A stretch of DNA of 64,000 nucleotides, taken from positions 208,001-272,000 of the forward strand of contig VGBM01000001.1 in NCBI GenBank assembly GCA_016870485.1. The letters run 5' to 3'. This DNA comes from Actinomycetota bacterium (lineage in GTDB: Bacteria; Actinomycetota; Thermoleophilia; Gaiellales; F1-60-MAGs149). The notes below the pieces were generated by a model, which searched no databases, was not told the origin of the DNA, and saw only the letters and a program-made list of their open reading frames with translations. The position numbers and the translations under genes are program-made. Below are positions 8,441 through 16,721 of the stretch, piece by piece (positions within the stretch are counted from its first letter, which is position 1; each line of letters starts with the position of its first letter).

Positions 8441-10479
8441 CAGGCGTCCTCGGCGAGGACGATCAGGGCGTCGAGAGCGACGCCAACCCCGTCGCGCACC
8501 ACGAGCGGGTTGACGTCGATCTCGGACACGCGCGGATGGTCGTGCGCCACGCGGCCGAGCACCACGAGGGCGTCCGCCACGGCCCGCACCTCGTCGTCGC
8601 CGAGGCGGTGCGCGAGCGGGCCGACTGCGCGCACGAGGCGCTCGGCGTCGCCCGGGCCGATCGGGGCGAGCGCGGCGCGCGCCGTGTCGCCGACCGCCTC
8701 CGCCCACGAGCCGCCCACGCCGACCACCACGACCGGGCCGTAGAGCGGGTCGCGGACGAGGCCGCAGAGCACCTCGGCGCCGCCGCGGACCTCCTCGCAG
8801 ACGAGGACCGGCCCGCCGATCCGCTCCGCGGCCGCCGCGGCCCGGTCGGGGTCCGTGCAGCCGAGGATGACGCCGCCGTGCTTCTCCTTGTGGGCCGGGC
8901 CGTCCGCCTTCACGACGACCGTGGCCCCGATCTCCTCCGCGGCCCGCCGCGCCCCGTCCGGGTCGGCCGCGCGGATCTCGCGCGGCGCGGAAACTCCGTA
9001 GCGGACGAGGACCGCCTTGGCATCGGCCTCGGCGAGGTGGCCATCGGGCCGGTCGAGCTCGGGGGCCTCGACCGGGCTCGCAGCCGGTGGCGCCTCGGGC
9101 ACCCGCGGCGCCCACTGGGCGGCCCGCGCGATGGCGCGCATCCCCATCCCGGCACCGATCAGGACGGGCACACCGCCGCGGGCCGCCTCGAGCACACACT
9201 CGTCGGCCGGGTCGGAGACCGCCGTCGAGAGGACGGCGCAGAAGGCGCCGCCCGCGAGCGCGGCGTCCGCCATCGCCCGGCAGGCGTCGATCGCGTTTTC
9301 GCGCTCGCCGTTCGAGAAGCGCCACGACTGGTCGATGTTGCTGACGACGATGTCGACCTCGGGATGCGTCGCGCAGCGCATGGTCAGGTCCGGGACGATC
9401 ACCTCGGGGTCGGCGAACGCCCAGTAGTCGATCGGGTTGTGCACGCCGTGGAAGGGGTAGGCGGCGTCGATGTCGCGAGCGAGGTCGTCGGGCAGGGGCG
9501 TCAGCGGCATCCCCGCCGCGTCGGCGAGGTCTGCCACCAGCTCGGCCTCGCCGCCGGAGTTCGTCAGCACGACGGCGCGGAGGCCACGGGGCCGGCGCGG
9601 GGCGCCGAGGACCTCGAGCTGCTCGAGCCACTCGCCGTAGTCGTCAACCCGGATCGCGCCGTAGGAGCGGCAGAGCGCGTCGAAGGCCCGGTCCGACCCG
9701 ACGATCGCCCCCGTGTGGGCCATCGCGTTGCGCGCGGCGGCCTCGCTGCGGCCGACCTTCATGACCACGACGGGCTTCTCCGCCTCCGCGGCGCGCGCGA
9801 GGGCCACGCGGAAGGCGGCCGGTCGGCGCACGGCCTCGAGGAACAGGCCGATCGCCCGCGTGCCCTCGTCGGCCGCGTGGAAGGCGAGCCAGTCGGAGGC
9901 GTCGCGGCTCGTCTCGGAGCCGATCGACACGACGTTGCGGAAGCCGACGCGGGGCCCGAGCGCGAGCACGGCCTCGCCGATCGAGCCCGACCCGACGATC
10001 GCGGCCACGGCGCCCGGCCGGAAGCCCGGGCAGATCGTGCCGATCCAGCCCGAGGGCCGCTCCGGCACCGCGAAGCCCATGCAGTTGAAGCCGACACAGA
10101 CGGCGTCCGCCGCGTTCAGCCGCTCGCGCACCTGGGTGCGGGCCGTGTCACCCTCCTCCCCGGCCGCCTCGGCGCCGAGGCCCGGGATCACGAAGGTGCG
10201 GTGCCCGGCGGCGATCGCCTCGTCCAGCGCCGGCACGATCGTGCGCGCCCCGAGCCCGATCGCCACCACGTCGGGCCGCCACGGCAGATCGGCGATGGAC
10301 GGGACACACGGGACGCCGCCCGCCGTCTCGCGGGTCGGGTGGACGCCGATCACCTCGCCGCCGTGCGCCGACAGGTTCTCGATCAGCGTGGAGCCGAGCC
10401 CGCGGTCGGAGGCCCCGACCACGGCGGCGCGGCGCACGTCGAGGAGCGGGGCGAAGTCGGTGCGCAGGGCGTCGGTCAT
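8440..10479 (-). CDS. Second NDP-forming acyl-CoA synthetase
   Basis: A 679-residue paralogue of the synthetase at 5178-7250 with the same order: CoA-binding domain (VRRAAVVGASDRGLGSTLIE), ligase domains with the phospho-His in NAMAHTGAIVGS, and an ATP-grasp domain (TVVVKADGPAHKEKHGGVIL). The ATG at 10479 overlaps the stop of the small upstream gene (ATGA). Two divergent copies of this enzyme in one operon suggest two different acyl groups, for instance substrate activation and product release, but the sequence alone does not show which. Confidence 0.88.
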   Translation of the reverse strand: MTDALRTDFAPLLDVRRAAVVGASDRGLGSTLIENLSAHGGEVIGVHPTRETAGGVPCVPSIADLPWRPDVVAIGLGARTIVPALDEAIAAGHRTFVIPGLGAEAAGEEGDTARTQVRERLNAADAVCVGFNCMGFAVPERPSGWIGTICPGFRPGAVAAIVGSGSIGEAVLALGPRVGFRNVVSIGSETSRDASDWLAFHAADEGTRAIGLFLEAVRRPAAFRVALARAAEAEKPVVVMKVGRSEAAARNAMAHTGAIVGSDRAFDALCRSYGAIRVDDYGEWLEQLEVLGAPRRPRGLRAVVLTNSGGEAELVADLADAAGMPLTPLPDDLARDIDAAYPFHGVHNPIDYWAFADPEVIVPDLTMRCATHPEVDIVVSNIDQSWRFSNGERENAIDACRAMADAALAGGAFCAVLSTAVSDPADECVLEAARGGVPVLIGAGMGMRAIARAAQWAPRVPEAPPAASPVEAPELDRPDGHLAEADAKAVLVRYGVSAPREIRAADPDGARRAAEEIGATVVVKADGPAHKEKHGGVILGCTDPDRAAAAAERIGGPVLVCEEVRGGAEVLCGLVRDPLYGPVVVVGVGGSWAEAVGDTARAALAPIGPGDAERLVRAVGPLAHRLGDDEVRAVADALVVLGRVAHDHPRVSEIDVNPLVVRDGVGVALDALIVLAEDA

Positions 10480-10835
10480 GACGGGTCGAGCATCTCCTCG
10501 AGTCGGCTTGAGCGGGCCGCGTCGTCGGGCCCGAGGCGCAGGACGCCCGGGGCGAGACGGTACTGATCGCGGAGGATCTCCGCGAGGATCACCCGCTCCG
10601 GCTCGACCACGCCCGCCTCCCGCCCGCGCTCGACGAGGGCGGTCAGGGCGGCCAGGTAGGCGAGCCACGCCGCCGCGTCACCCGTCTGGATCAGGTCATG
10701 GATGCGGTCCTCGCCGAGCCCGTCGGGGGCCTCGCCGAGGGCGCCCGCGATGCGGTCGACGAGGAGCGGCCCGAACCGCTCCACCTCGGGCGTCAGGCCG
10801 AGCCAGTCGTGCCGGCCGTGCCTAGGGCCCGTCAT
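10476..10835 (-). CDS. Small uncharacterised protein, 119 aa
   Basis: I do not recognise a family. The 119-residue protein is soluble, mostly helical by composition, acidic and rich in Leu/Ala. It has a central stretch IQTGDAAAWLAYLAALTALVERG and ends in RSSRLEEMLDPS. It overlaps the end of the Rieske oxygenase gene by 14 bases and the start of the downstream synthetase by four (ATGA), and its codons look as G+C-biased at third positions as its neighbours', so it is very probably translated. Its fixed place next to a Rieske oxygenase suggests an accessory role to that enzyme, but this is only context. Confidence 0.65.
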   Translation of the reverse strand: MTGPRHGRHDWLGLTPEVERFGPLLVDRIAGALGEAPDGLGEDRIHDLIQTGDAAAWLAYLAALTALVERGREAGVVEPERVILAEILRDQYRLAPGVLRLGPDDAARSSRLEEMLDPS

Positions 10836-12069
10836 CGATGCCGGGCACCGCCTCGCGCAGGAGGTCGTGGAAGTGGCCGACGGCGTTCTCGTTGTCGTTG
10901 AGGACGCCGCGGGTGTACGTGAGGGACGCGAGCCCGGCCCGGACGCCGTCGCAGAGCACGACGTCCTCGTCCATCACCTCGCTGTTGATCGCCTTGTTGA
11001 GGCGGCGCGCCAGCCGATCGCGGATGCCCTCCGACGGCGAGCGGAAAACCATGAACAGGGTGCGCGTGCCGCGCACCCCGTCGGGATGGAGCTGCCAGAT
11101 GTCGATCGAGTCCGGGTAGATGTCGATGAACTGCGCTGGCCACAGGTGGACGTACGTCCACTGGTCGCGCAGCTCGCCCGGGAACTCCGGCATCGGTCGC
11201 TGGAGGCGCTGGTAGAGGCGCTCGACGAGGTCGCGCGACGGGTTGTCGCGCAGCGGGCCGTCGATCCACGCCGCGCGCCGGTGCAGCGTGGCCCGGTACC
11301 TCGGGTAGTCGAGGAGGCGCAGGAGGCCCGGGTGCCCGATCGGCACGTGGTAGCCCTCGAGGTAGTTGTCGGCGAGGGCCTTCCAGTTGTGGTCGTGCGA
11401 CGACCAGACGCGGCTCGTCTCGGCCTCCGGCACGAGCGCGCGGGCGTCCTCGAGCCGGCGCGAGCGCACGACGTCGGGCACGCCGCGGATGATCTCCCGC
11501 GGCTGCCAATCCCGGGCCGTGACGGGCACGAGGCGCTCGATGCCGAGCCCCTCGAAGCGCTCCGCGATGTCCCCGAACCACTCGCGCAGCGGCTCGGCGG
11601 CGGGATCCATGTTCACGAACACGAGGCCGCCGAGCGTGTCGACCTGGAACTCCGGCAGACGCACGGCGTCACGGTCGAAGTCCTCGCCGAAGCCGCGGCC
11701 CTCCGGCATCGCGGCGAGCGAGCCGTCGAGCCGGTACGTCCAGCCGTGGTACGGGCAGCGCAGGACCTTGCCGCACGAGCCGCTGCCCGTGGCCAGCTGC
11801 GCGGCCCGGTGGCGGCAGACGTTCGAGAAGGCACGCAGGGCGCCCGCCTCGTCGCGCACCGCGACGACGGGCTCGCCGGCGATCTCGCCCGCCGCGAAGT
11901 CGCCGGGCTCGCGCACCTCCGAGACGTGCGCGATCGCGATCCACGCCCGCGCGAACACCTCGCGCCGCTCGCGCTCGAAGAGCGCGGGGTCCGAGTAGGC
12001 GTGCGCGTGCAGGGTCAGGGCCGCGCCGCCGGAGCGGGTCGGACGCGCACGACGACGGGTCGCGCTCAT
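10822..12069 (-). CDS. Rieske non-heme iron oxygenase, alpha subunit
   Basis: A 415-residue ring-hydroxylating-type oxygenase. The Rieske 2Fe-2S ligands are C85 and H87 (CRHRAAQL) and C105 and H108 (CPYHGW). The mononuclear iron site is recognisable in DNYLEGYHVPIGH, the usual Asn/Asp-x-x-x-x-H-x-x-x-x-H pattern. No ferredoxin, reductase or beta subunit is adjacent. The ATG at 12069 overlaps the TetR stop (ATGA). Family members hydroxylate aromatic rings or demethylate quaternary amines such as carnitine or stachydrine. The substrate here is open. Confidence 0.9.
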   Translation of the reverse strand: MSATRRRARPTRSGGAALTLHAHAYSDPALFERERREVFARAWIAIAHVSEVREPGDFAAGEIAGEPVVAVRDEAGALRAFSNVCRHRAAQLATGSGSCGKVLRCPYHGWTYRLDGSLAAMPEGRGFGEDFDRDAVRLPEFQVDTLGGLVFVNMDPAAEPLREWFGDIAERFEGLGIERLVPVTARDWQPREIIRGVPDVVRSRRLEDARALVPEAETSRVWSSHDHNWKALADNYLEGYHVPIGHPGLLRLLDYPRYRATLHRRAAWIDGPLRDNPSRDLVERLYQRLQRPMPEFPGELRDQWTYVHLWPAQFIDIYPDSIDIWQLHPDGVRGTRTLFMVFRSPSEGIRDRLARRLNKAINSEVMDEDVVLCDGVRAGLASLTYTRGVLNDNENAVGHFHDLLREAVPGIDDGP

Positions 12070-12683
12070 GCGCCGAGCACCTCCACGAGGACGCGGTCGA
12101 CCAGCCGCCGGGCCTCCGCGGGCGGCACTGAGCCGATCAGGACGTGCTCGCCGAGGCTGTCGACGAGGGCGGTCAGGCGCAGGGCGCTCTCCGCGGCGTC
12201 GAGCTCCGACGGAACGCGACCGGCCGACTGGGCCGCGCCGATCAGCTCGGCGATCGACCCCACCCAGCGCAGCGAGCGCTCGACGACGCTCGCGCGCAGG
12301 TCATCGTGGAAGAGCGCGAGGTGCTGCATCTCCGCCCACATGACCCAGCCGTCGCGCACGTCCGGATCGTCGGCGAGCTGGGAGATGAGCTTGTCGCGGA
12401 TGCGCTCGACCGGATCGGCGATCCGCGCGACCCGCTCGGTAGAGGCCGCCGCGGCGATCCGGTCGTGCAGGTCGAAGGCCTGCCGGATCATCTCTTCGCG
12501 CGTGGCGAAGTGGTAGTGCAGGAGCGCGCTCGAGACGTCGGCCTCGCGGGCCACGGCCGCCATCCGCAGCCCGTCCACGCCATCGCGGACGATCACGCGC
12601 ACGACCGCGAGCAGGATCCCCGTGCGCCGGTCTTCGATCTCCTCCCCGAGCCCCCGGGTCGGACTGACTGCATGGTCAGGCAC
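12066..12683 (-). CDS. TetR-family transcriptional regulator
   Basis: A 205-residue TetR regulator. Residues about 15-65 form the DNA-binding helix-turn-helix: ILLAVVRVIVRDGVDGLRMA, then VAREADVSSALLHYHFATREEM, the classic TetR recognition helix. The remainder is a helical ligand/dimer domain. It is the first gene of the minus-strand operon and overlaps the Rieske gene by four bases. The GTG at 12683 has no Shine-Dalgarno but has TACGCT six bases upstream, so the message is probably leaderless. A palindrome lies inside codons 2-7 and may be an autoregulatory operator. Confidence 0.9.
   Translation of the reverse strand: MPDHAVSPTRGLGEEIEDRRTGILLAVVRVIVRDGVDGLRMAAVAREADVSSALLHYHFATREEMIRQAFDLHDRIAAAASTERVARIADPVERIRDKLISQLADDPDVRDGWVMWAEMQHLALFHDDLRASVVERSLRWVGSIAELIGAAQSAGRVPSELDAAESALRLTALVDSLGEHVLIGSVPPAEARRLVDRVLVEVLGA
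12664..12679. promoter_or_regulatory. Candidate TetR operator palindrome
   Basis: CTGACTGCATGGTCAG is a perfect inverted repeat (CTGAC/GTCAG arms, six-base spacer). It covers codons 2-7 of the tetR gene, just downstream of its predicted transcription start. TetR-family operators are commonly short palindromes near the regulator's own start. Binding is inferred, not shown. Confidence 0.4.
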
Positions 12684-12689
12684 GGACGG

Positions 12690-12695
12690 AGCGTA
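12690..12695 (-). promoter_or_regulatory. Putative -10 box of the tetR operon
   Basis: On the minus strand TACGCT is followed by six bases and then the GTG start. This fits a TANNNT -10 element with transcription starting at or next to the start codon, a pattern repeated at many operon heads in the window. Confidence 0.55.
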
Positions 12696-12727
12696 CCCGA
12701 GGCACCCGGCGCCGCGCAAGACCGCCG

Positions 12728-13081
12728 CTAAGAGACGTCCGCGAGGGCCCGCACGTAGGCGGGGTCGCCGGGCCGCAGCCACGTGGCGAGCCGGTAGCTC
12801 CCCCGCGCCGCGGCGAGATCGCCGACGCCCTGCAGGGCCCGGCCCTGGAGGAAGTAGGCGTAGTGGTCGTTCGGGGCCGCCTCGACAGCGGCGTTGGCCT
12901 CGGGCAGGGCGTCCCGGAAGCGCCGGGCCCGCAGATACGCGACGGCCAGCATCTCGCGGATCGACCCGCTGGCGGGCTCGCGGTCGCGCGCCTCCTCGAG
13001 CGGCGGGATCGCCGCCAGGTACTCGCCCGCATCGAGGTGCGAGCGCGCCTGCGCGTAGAGCTCGTACACGCCGCCGTCCAC
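12728..13081 (-). CDS. TPR-repeat protein
   Basis: A 117-residue protein made almost wholly of tetratricopeptide-like helix pairs. YELYAQARSHLDAGEYLAAIPPL, IREMLAVAYLRARRFRDALPEA and AYFLQGRALQGVGDLAAA line up as three repeats at about 34-residue spacing. There is no signal peptide or membrane segment, so it should act in the cytoplasm as a protein-protein adaptor. The GTG start lies nine bases after the transglutaminase stop, so it is the last gene of the MoxR-DUF58-transglutaminase operon and may assemble or scaffold those products. Confidence 0.82.
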   Translation of the reverse strand: MDGGVYELYAQARSHLDAGEYLAAIPPLEEARDREPASGSIREMLAVAYLRARRFRDALPEANAAVEAAPNDHYAYFLQGRALQGVGDLAAARGSYRLATWLRPGDPAYVRALADVS

Positions 13082-13090
13082 GTCCCGAGT

Positions 13091-15625
13091 CTAGCCCCTG
13101 CCGCGCCGGGGGCCCCGTCGCGGCCGCACCGCGCCGCGCAGGCGCTCGCGGCGGTCGAGCCGCGCCCGCACCTGGCTGACGGCGATGCGCGTCTCGCGGC
13201 GGGCCTCGCGCAGCGCGTCCCGCGCCTCGTCGGGCGGTGCGTAGCGGGCGCGCTCGAGCGCGCCGACCCAGGTCCCGCCCGGGATCCCGTAGAGCCGCTG
13301 GAGGGCCCCCGCCACGTCCGCGGCGGGCGCGGCGGGCGTGGCGGCGCCCTGGTCGGCGAGCCAGCCGGCGAGCACGTCGCGCAGCGCGACCGCGCCCGTG
13401 CCCGGATCCTCGACCGCGAAGGCGCGGGCCTCACGCCGGCGCTTCGGCAGCCACAGGGCGAGGCCGAGGAGGGCCACGGCCGGCACCGCGAGCCCGAGGA
13501 GCGCCGCGCGGCGCCCCCAGCCCGCCCCCTCCTCGGCGACCGCCCCCGATCCGTCCACGGCGCCGGAGCCGCCGCGGTTGGGGCCGTTCGGGCCGCCCGG
13601 GCGGTCGCCCGGGCCGAGGAGGCCCGCCAGCGCGCCGGCCGCGACCCCGGCCGCACTCTGCGGGAAGACGGGCGACGTGCTCGACGTCGGCAGCGGCAGG
13701 GAGCGCGTCGGGGTCGGCTCGAAGGCGACCCAGCCGGCGTACGGGAAGCGAACCTCGACCCAGGCGTGCGCGTCGCGATTCGTGATGATGCGGCGATCGC
13801 CGTCCTCCGCGCCCTGCGTGAACCCGACGACCACGCGCGCCGGGACGCCGTGCATGCGCAGGAGCGTCGCCATGGCCCCCGCGAAGTACTGGCAGTGGCC
13901 GCGGCGCGCCGACGACAGGATGAACCCCGGCAGGGGGCCGCCCGGGCTGCCCGAGGCGTAGCTCGCGGTCTCGTCGTACTCGAACTCGCGCTGGAACCAG
14001 TCCTCGAGCAGGACGGCGGCCTGGTAGGGGGTCTGGGCGGCCTGCACCACCGGCCGGGTGAGCCGGTACGCGCTGCGCCAGCCCCCGAAGGCGCCGGCGT
14101 CGACGCCGCCCCGGGCGATCTCGTCGGCGAGGATCCGCTCGACCTCCGTCTCGCGGCCGGGCGCGCCGAAGGCCGGGAAGGCGACGCCCGCGACCGAGAC
14201 CTGCGCCGCGGGCGGGAGCGGCGCGTCGAGGAGCCCGTCCGTACGGGGCGGGCGACTCGCGTCGAACGCGTCCTGCCCGTACGGGCCGGGCTGCTCCTGG
14301 CCGGCGCGCTCGTCCGCGTCGTCGCTCCACGGAGCCCCGGCGTCCTGGTTGGCGTTGCGCCCGACGATGGGATCCTCCGCGAACTCGGCGACGAGGGCGG
14401 CCGTTGGGTCCGTCGGCGCGCCGAGGACGTCACGGTCGAGGAGCTGCGGGGTGACGGGCACGCGCACGGTCTCCGCCGCGTACACCGACCCGACCGGCAG
14501 CGGCGAGCGCAGTCGCACCACGCCCTCGGGGCTGACGCCGACCGGGCGGGCGACGTCGGTCAGGCCGCGCACGGCGACCGTCCCGCCCGGGAGCGGCAGC
14601 TCCTCGGTCTGCAGGGCCACGTTGCGAATCTCGACCTCACGGACGGCCCGGTCGCCCGTGCGGGCGAGCTGCGGCACGGCCTCGTCGGGCAGCGGGAAAT
14701 CAGGACCCTCGACCGCGCGCACCGCGCTGCCCGCGGTGCGCCAGCGCACACCGTCGAACACCTCGAGCACGCCGACCCGCAGGTAGCCGATGTCGCGCCC
14801 CGCGACCTCGAGCACCGTCACCTCCTCGCCGGCGAAGTCGAGGGCCCCGAGCGACTGGTCCCAGACGAACCCGACCGTGACGGGTTCCGGCTCCTCGATG
14901 GTCCAGTCCTGCCAGGCCCACGTCCCCGACCCGACCGCGAAGGGACCGGCGAGAGCGAGGAGCGCCGCGACCCCGAGCAGGCCCCCCGACCAGAGGACGG
15001 CGGCCGGGGCCCGTCCGTGCGCCTCCCCGCCGACCAGGGCGAGCAGCGCGATCCCGAGGACGGCGAGGCCGAGGGCGTAGGCCCAGACCGGGCCAAGGCC
15101 CAGGAACAGGCTGCCGACGGCGGTGGCCGTCACGACGGCGAGGACCGCCGGGAGCGGCGAGCGGTAGGCGATCAGGGCGATCGCGGCCGCGAGCACCAGC
15201 ACGAGGCCCACCAGCCGCACGACCGCCACCGCATCGGGCTCCGCAGCGGCGTCCGCCGGGTAGAGGACCTGCACCCAGGCACGGGCGATCTCGCCGAGCG
15301 CGAGACCGGTGTCCCGCAGGTAGCCCGCGGAGCCGAGGTACCCGTCGGGGCCACCGACGTCCTCCTGCAGCGGCCAGCGTCCCGTCCGCAGGCCGACCAC
15401 GCCGAGCACCGCCGCGAGGAGCGCGGCGGCGGTCGCGCTGATCCGCGTCAGCCCCGCCGGTGCGAGCCGCACGAGCCAGGCCAGGACGAGGCATGCGGCG
15501 ATCGCCGCGGCGATGCCCGGCCACGCCTCCGCCGGCTCCAGCATGCCCCGCAGCTGCGCCGCGATGGCCACGGCGCACACGAGCGCGAGGCCCGTGACGA
15601 GCAAGGGCCCGCCGGCGCGCCTCAT
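13091..15625 (-). CDS. TgpA-like membrane transglutaminase (DUF3488/DUF4129)
   Basis: An 844-residue membrane protein. The first ~200 residues hold six or so hydrophobic segments (DUF3488-like). A long extracytoplasmic region follows, with a transglutaminase core: SSARRGHCQYFAGAMATLL contains the catalytic Cys, DAHAWVEVRFPYAGWVAFEP the His and the acidic residue. One more membrane span (ALLGLAVPAVALLGLALWLP) leads to a C-terminal DUF4129-like tail. It is co-transcribed with a DUF58 protein and a MoxR ATPase, the usual partners. The ATG at 15625 makes an ATGA overlap with the DUF58 stop. The exact reaction of the family is not settled. Confidence 0.92.
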   Translation of the reverse strand: MRRAGGPLLVTGLALVCAVAIAAQLRGMLEPAEAWPGIAAAIAACLVLAWLVRLAPAGLTRISATAAALLAAVLGVVGLRTGRWPLQEDVGGPDGYLGSAGYLRDTGLALGEIARAWVQVLYPADAAAEPDAVAVVRLVGLVLVLAAAIALIAYRSPLPAVLAVVTATAVGSLFLGLGPVWAYALGLAVLGIALLALVGGEAHGRAPAAVLWSGGLLGVAALLALAGPFAVGSGTWAWQDWTIEEPEPVTVGFVWDQSLGALDFAGEEVTVLEVAGRDIGYLRVGVLEVFDGVRWRTAGSAVRAVEGPDFPLPDEAVPQLARTGDRAVREVEIRNVALQTEELPLPGGTVAVRGLTDVARPVGVSPEGVVRLRSPLPVGSVYAAETVRVPVTPQLLDRDVLGAPTDPTAALVAEFAEDPIVGRNANQDAGAPWSDDADERAGQEQPGPYGQDAFDASRPPRTDGLLDAPLPPAAQVSVAGVAFPAFGAPGRETEVERILADEIARGGVDAGAFGGWRSAYRLTRPVVQAAQTPYQAAVLLEDWFQREFEYDETASYASGSPGGPLPGFILSSARRGHCQYFAGAMATLLRMHGVPARVVVGFTQGAEDGDRRIITNRDAHAWVEVRFPYAGWVAFEPTPTRSLPLPTSSTSPVFPQSAAGVAAGALAGLLGPGDRPGGPNGPNRGGSGAVDGSGAVAEEGAGWGRRAALLGLAVPAVALLGLALWLPKRRREARAFAVEDPGTGAVALRDVLAGWLADQGAATPAAPAADVAGALQRLYGIPGGTWVGALERARYAPPDEARDALREARRETRIAVSQVRARLDRRERLRGAVRPRRGPRRGRG

Positions 15626-16719
15626 GCCGGGATCGCCGCCTCCGCCGGCTCCACCCGTCCGTCCGTATCCGGGCCGGGCCCCACCACGACGATCTCGACG
15701 GGGCAGCGGCGCCCGGCCCGCTCGGCCCAGGCCGCGAGGCCGTCCGTCGGTGTCGCGGTCACCACGATCACGGTGCGCGCGACGCGGGCGTCGGGGCAGC
15801 GCGCGAGGCGCGTGCCGAGGTCCTCCGCCCGGTCGGCGGCGGCCCCCGAGAGGGCGTCGAGCGCCAGCGCCCGCGCCGTCGCCGTGCCGTCGAGGGCGAC
15901 GCGCTCGCGCCGCTCGGCCTCGACGGCGAGGACCGCGCCGGCCTCGGCCCGGGACAGGGACTGCGCGAGGGCCGCGGCGCGCCGCAGCGCGGCGTCGACC
16001 CGGTCCGGGTCGGCACCGTCGCCCGCTCCGCCGGGATCCGCGACGACGAGAACCTCGACGCGGCCCGAGTCCTCGAGCTCCCGCACCATCAGCTCGCCCG
16101 TGCGCGCGGACGTCTTCCAGTCGACGCGGCGCAGGGACTCCCCGGGCTGGTGCTCGCGGATCCCGCGGAGGTCGAACCCGACGGCGCGCACCCGCACGCC
16201 GTGGCGGCGCCCGTCGCCGTCCGTTCCGCCCGACCCGTCGGCCTCGGCACGCGCGGCGTCGAGCCACACGATCGCGTCCCCCCGCACGGCAGCCGGCCGC
16301 TCGACGGCGGCAAGCCCGAGCGGGTCGACGACCCGGACGCGGGCCGCGCCGAGGGGGTAGCGGCCGCGGCGGCCGGCGATCCCCGCCAGATCACCCCGCG
16401 CCTCGCCCTCGCGCCGGCGCAGGTCGACCGCGTGGGTGCGGCCGAGGATGTCGACCACGAGGCGCGCGTGACGGGGCAGGCCGCCCCGCACCGCGACGCG
16501 GCACGACCACGGCCGCCCCTCGACGGGGCGCACCGGGCTGAGCCGCAGCGCGAGCGCGAGGTCGGCGGCGCGGTGGCGCAGGCAGCAGATCACGGCGGCC
16601 ACCGGTCCGAGCATGAAGGCTAGGGCGACGACGCCGAGCACCGGGGCGCCGAGCCCGCGGGCGGCGACGTAGAGCCCGATCCCGCAGGCGAGGACGACCC
16701 ATCCGCGGGCGGTCGGCAC
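15622..16719 (-). CDS. DUF58 membrane-anchored protein
   Basis: A 365-residue DUF58 protein. Two hydrophobic segments at the N-terminus (VVLACGIGLYVAARGL and GVVALAFMLGPVAAVICCL) anchor it. The DUF58 signature SLRRVDWKTSARTGELMVRE lies around residues 195-215, followed by a von Willebrand A-like fold (EVLVVADPGGAGDG). It lies between the MoxR ATPase and the transglutaminase. GTG at 16719 starts three bases before the moxR stop codon. DUF58 proteins are thought to work with MoxR ATPases; no enzymatic role is established. Confidence 0.9.
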   Translation of the reverse strand: MPTARGWVVLACGIGLYVAARGLGAPVLGVVALAFMLGPVAAVICCLRHRAADLALALRLSPVRPVEGRPWSCRVAVRGGLPRHARLVVDILGRTHAVDLRRREGEARGDLAGIAGRRGRYPLGAARVRVVDPLGLAAVERPAAVRGDAIVWLDAARAEADGSGGTDGDGRRHGVRVRAVGFDLRGIREHQPGESLRRVDWKTSARTGELMVRELEDSGRVEVLVVADPGGAGDGADPDRVDAALRRAAALAQSLSRAEAGAVLAVEAERRERVALDGTATARALALDALSGAAADRAEDLGTRLARCPDARVARTVIVVTATPTDGLAAWAERAGRRCPVEIVVVGPGPDTDGRVEPAEAAIPA

Positions 16720-16721
16720 GG

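Noticed and set aside
12863..16360. Open frame of more than 1,100 codons opposite the transglutaminase and DUF58 genes
   Set aside because: In very G+C-rich DNA, stop codons are rare in antisense frames. The product is low-complexity Arg/Ala/Gly/Pro sequence with no family motif, while the opposite strand encodes well-matched proteins.
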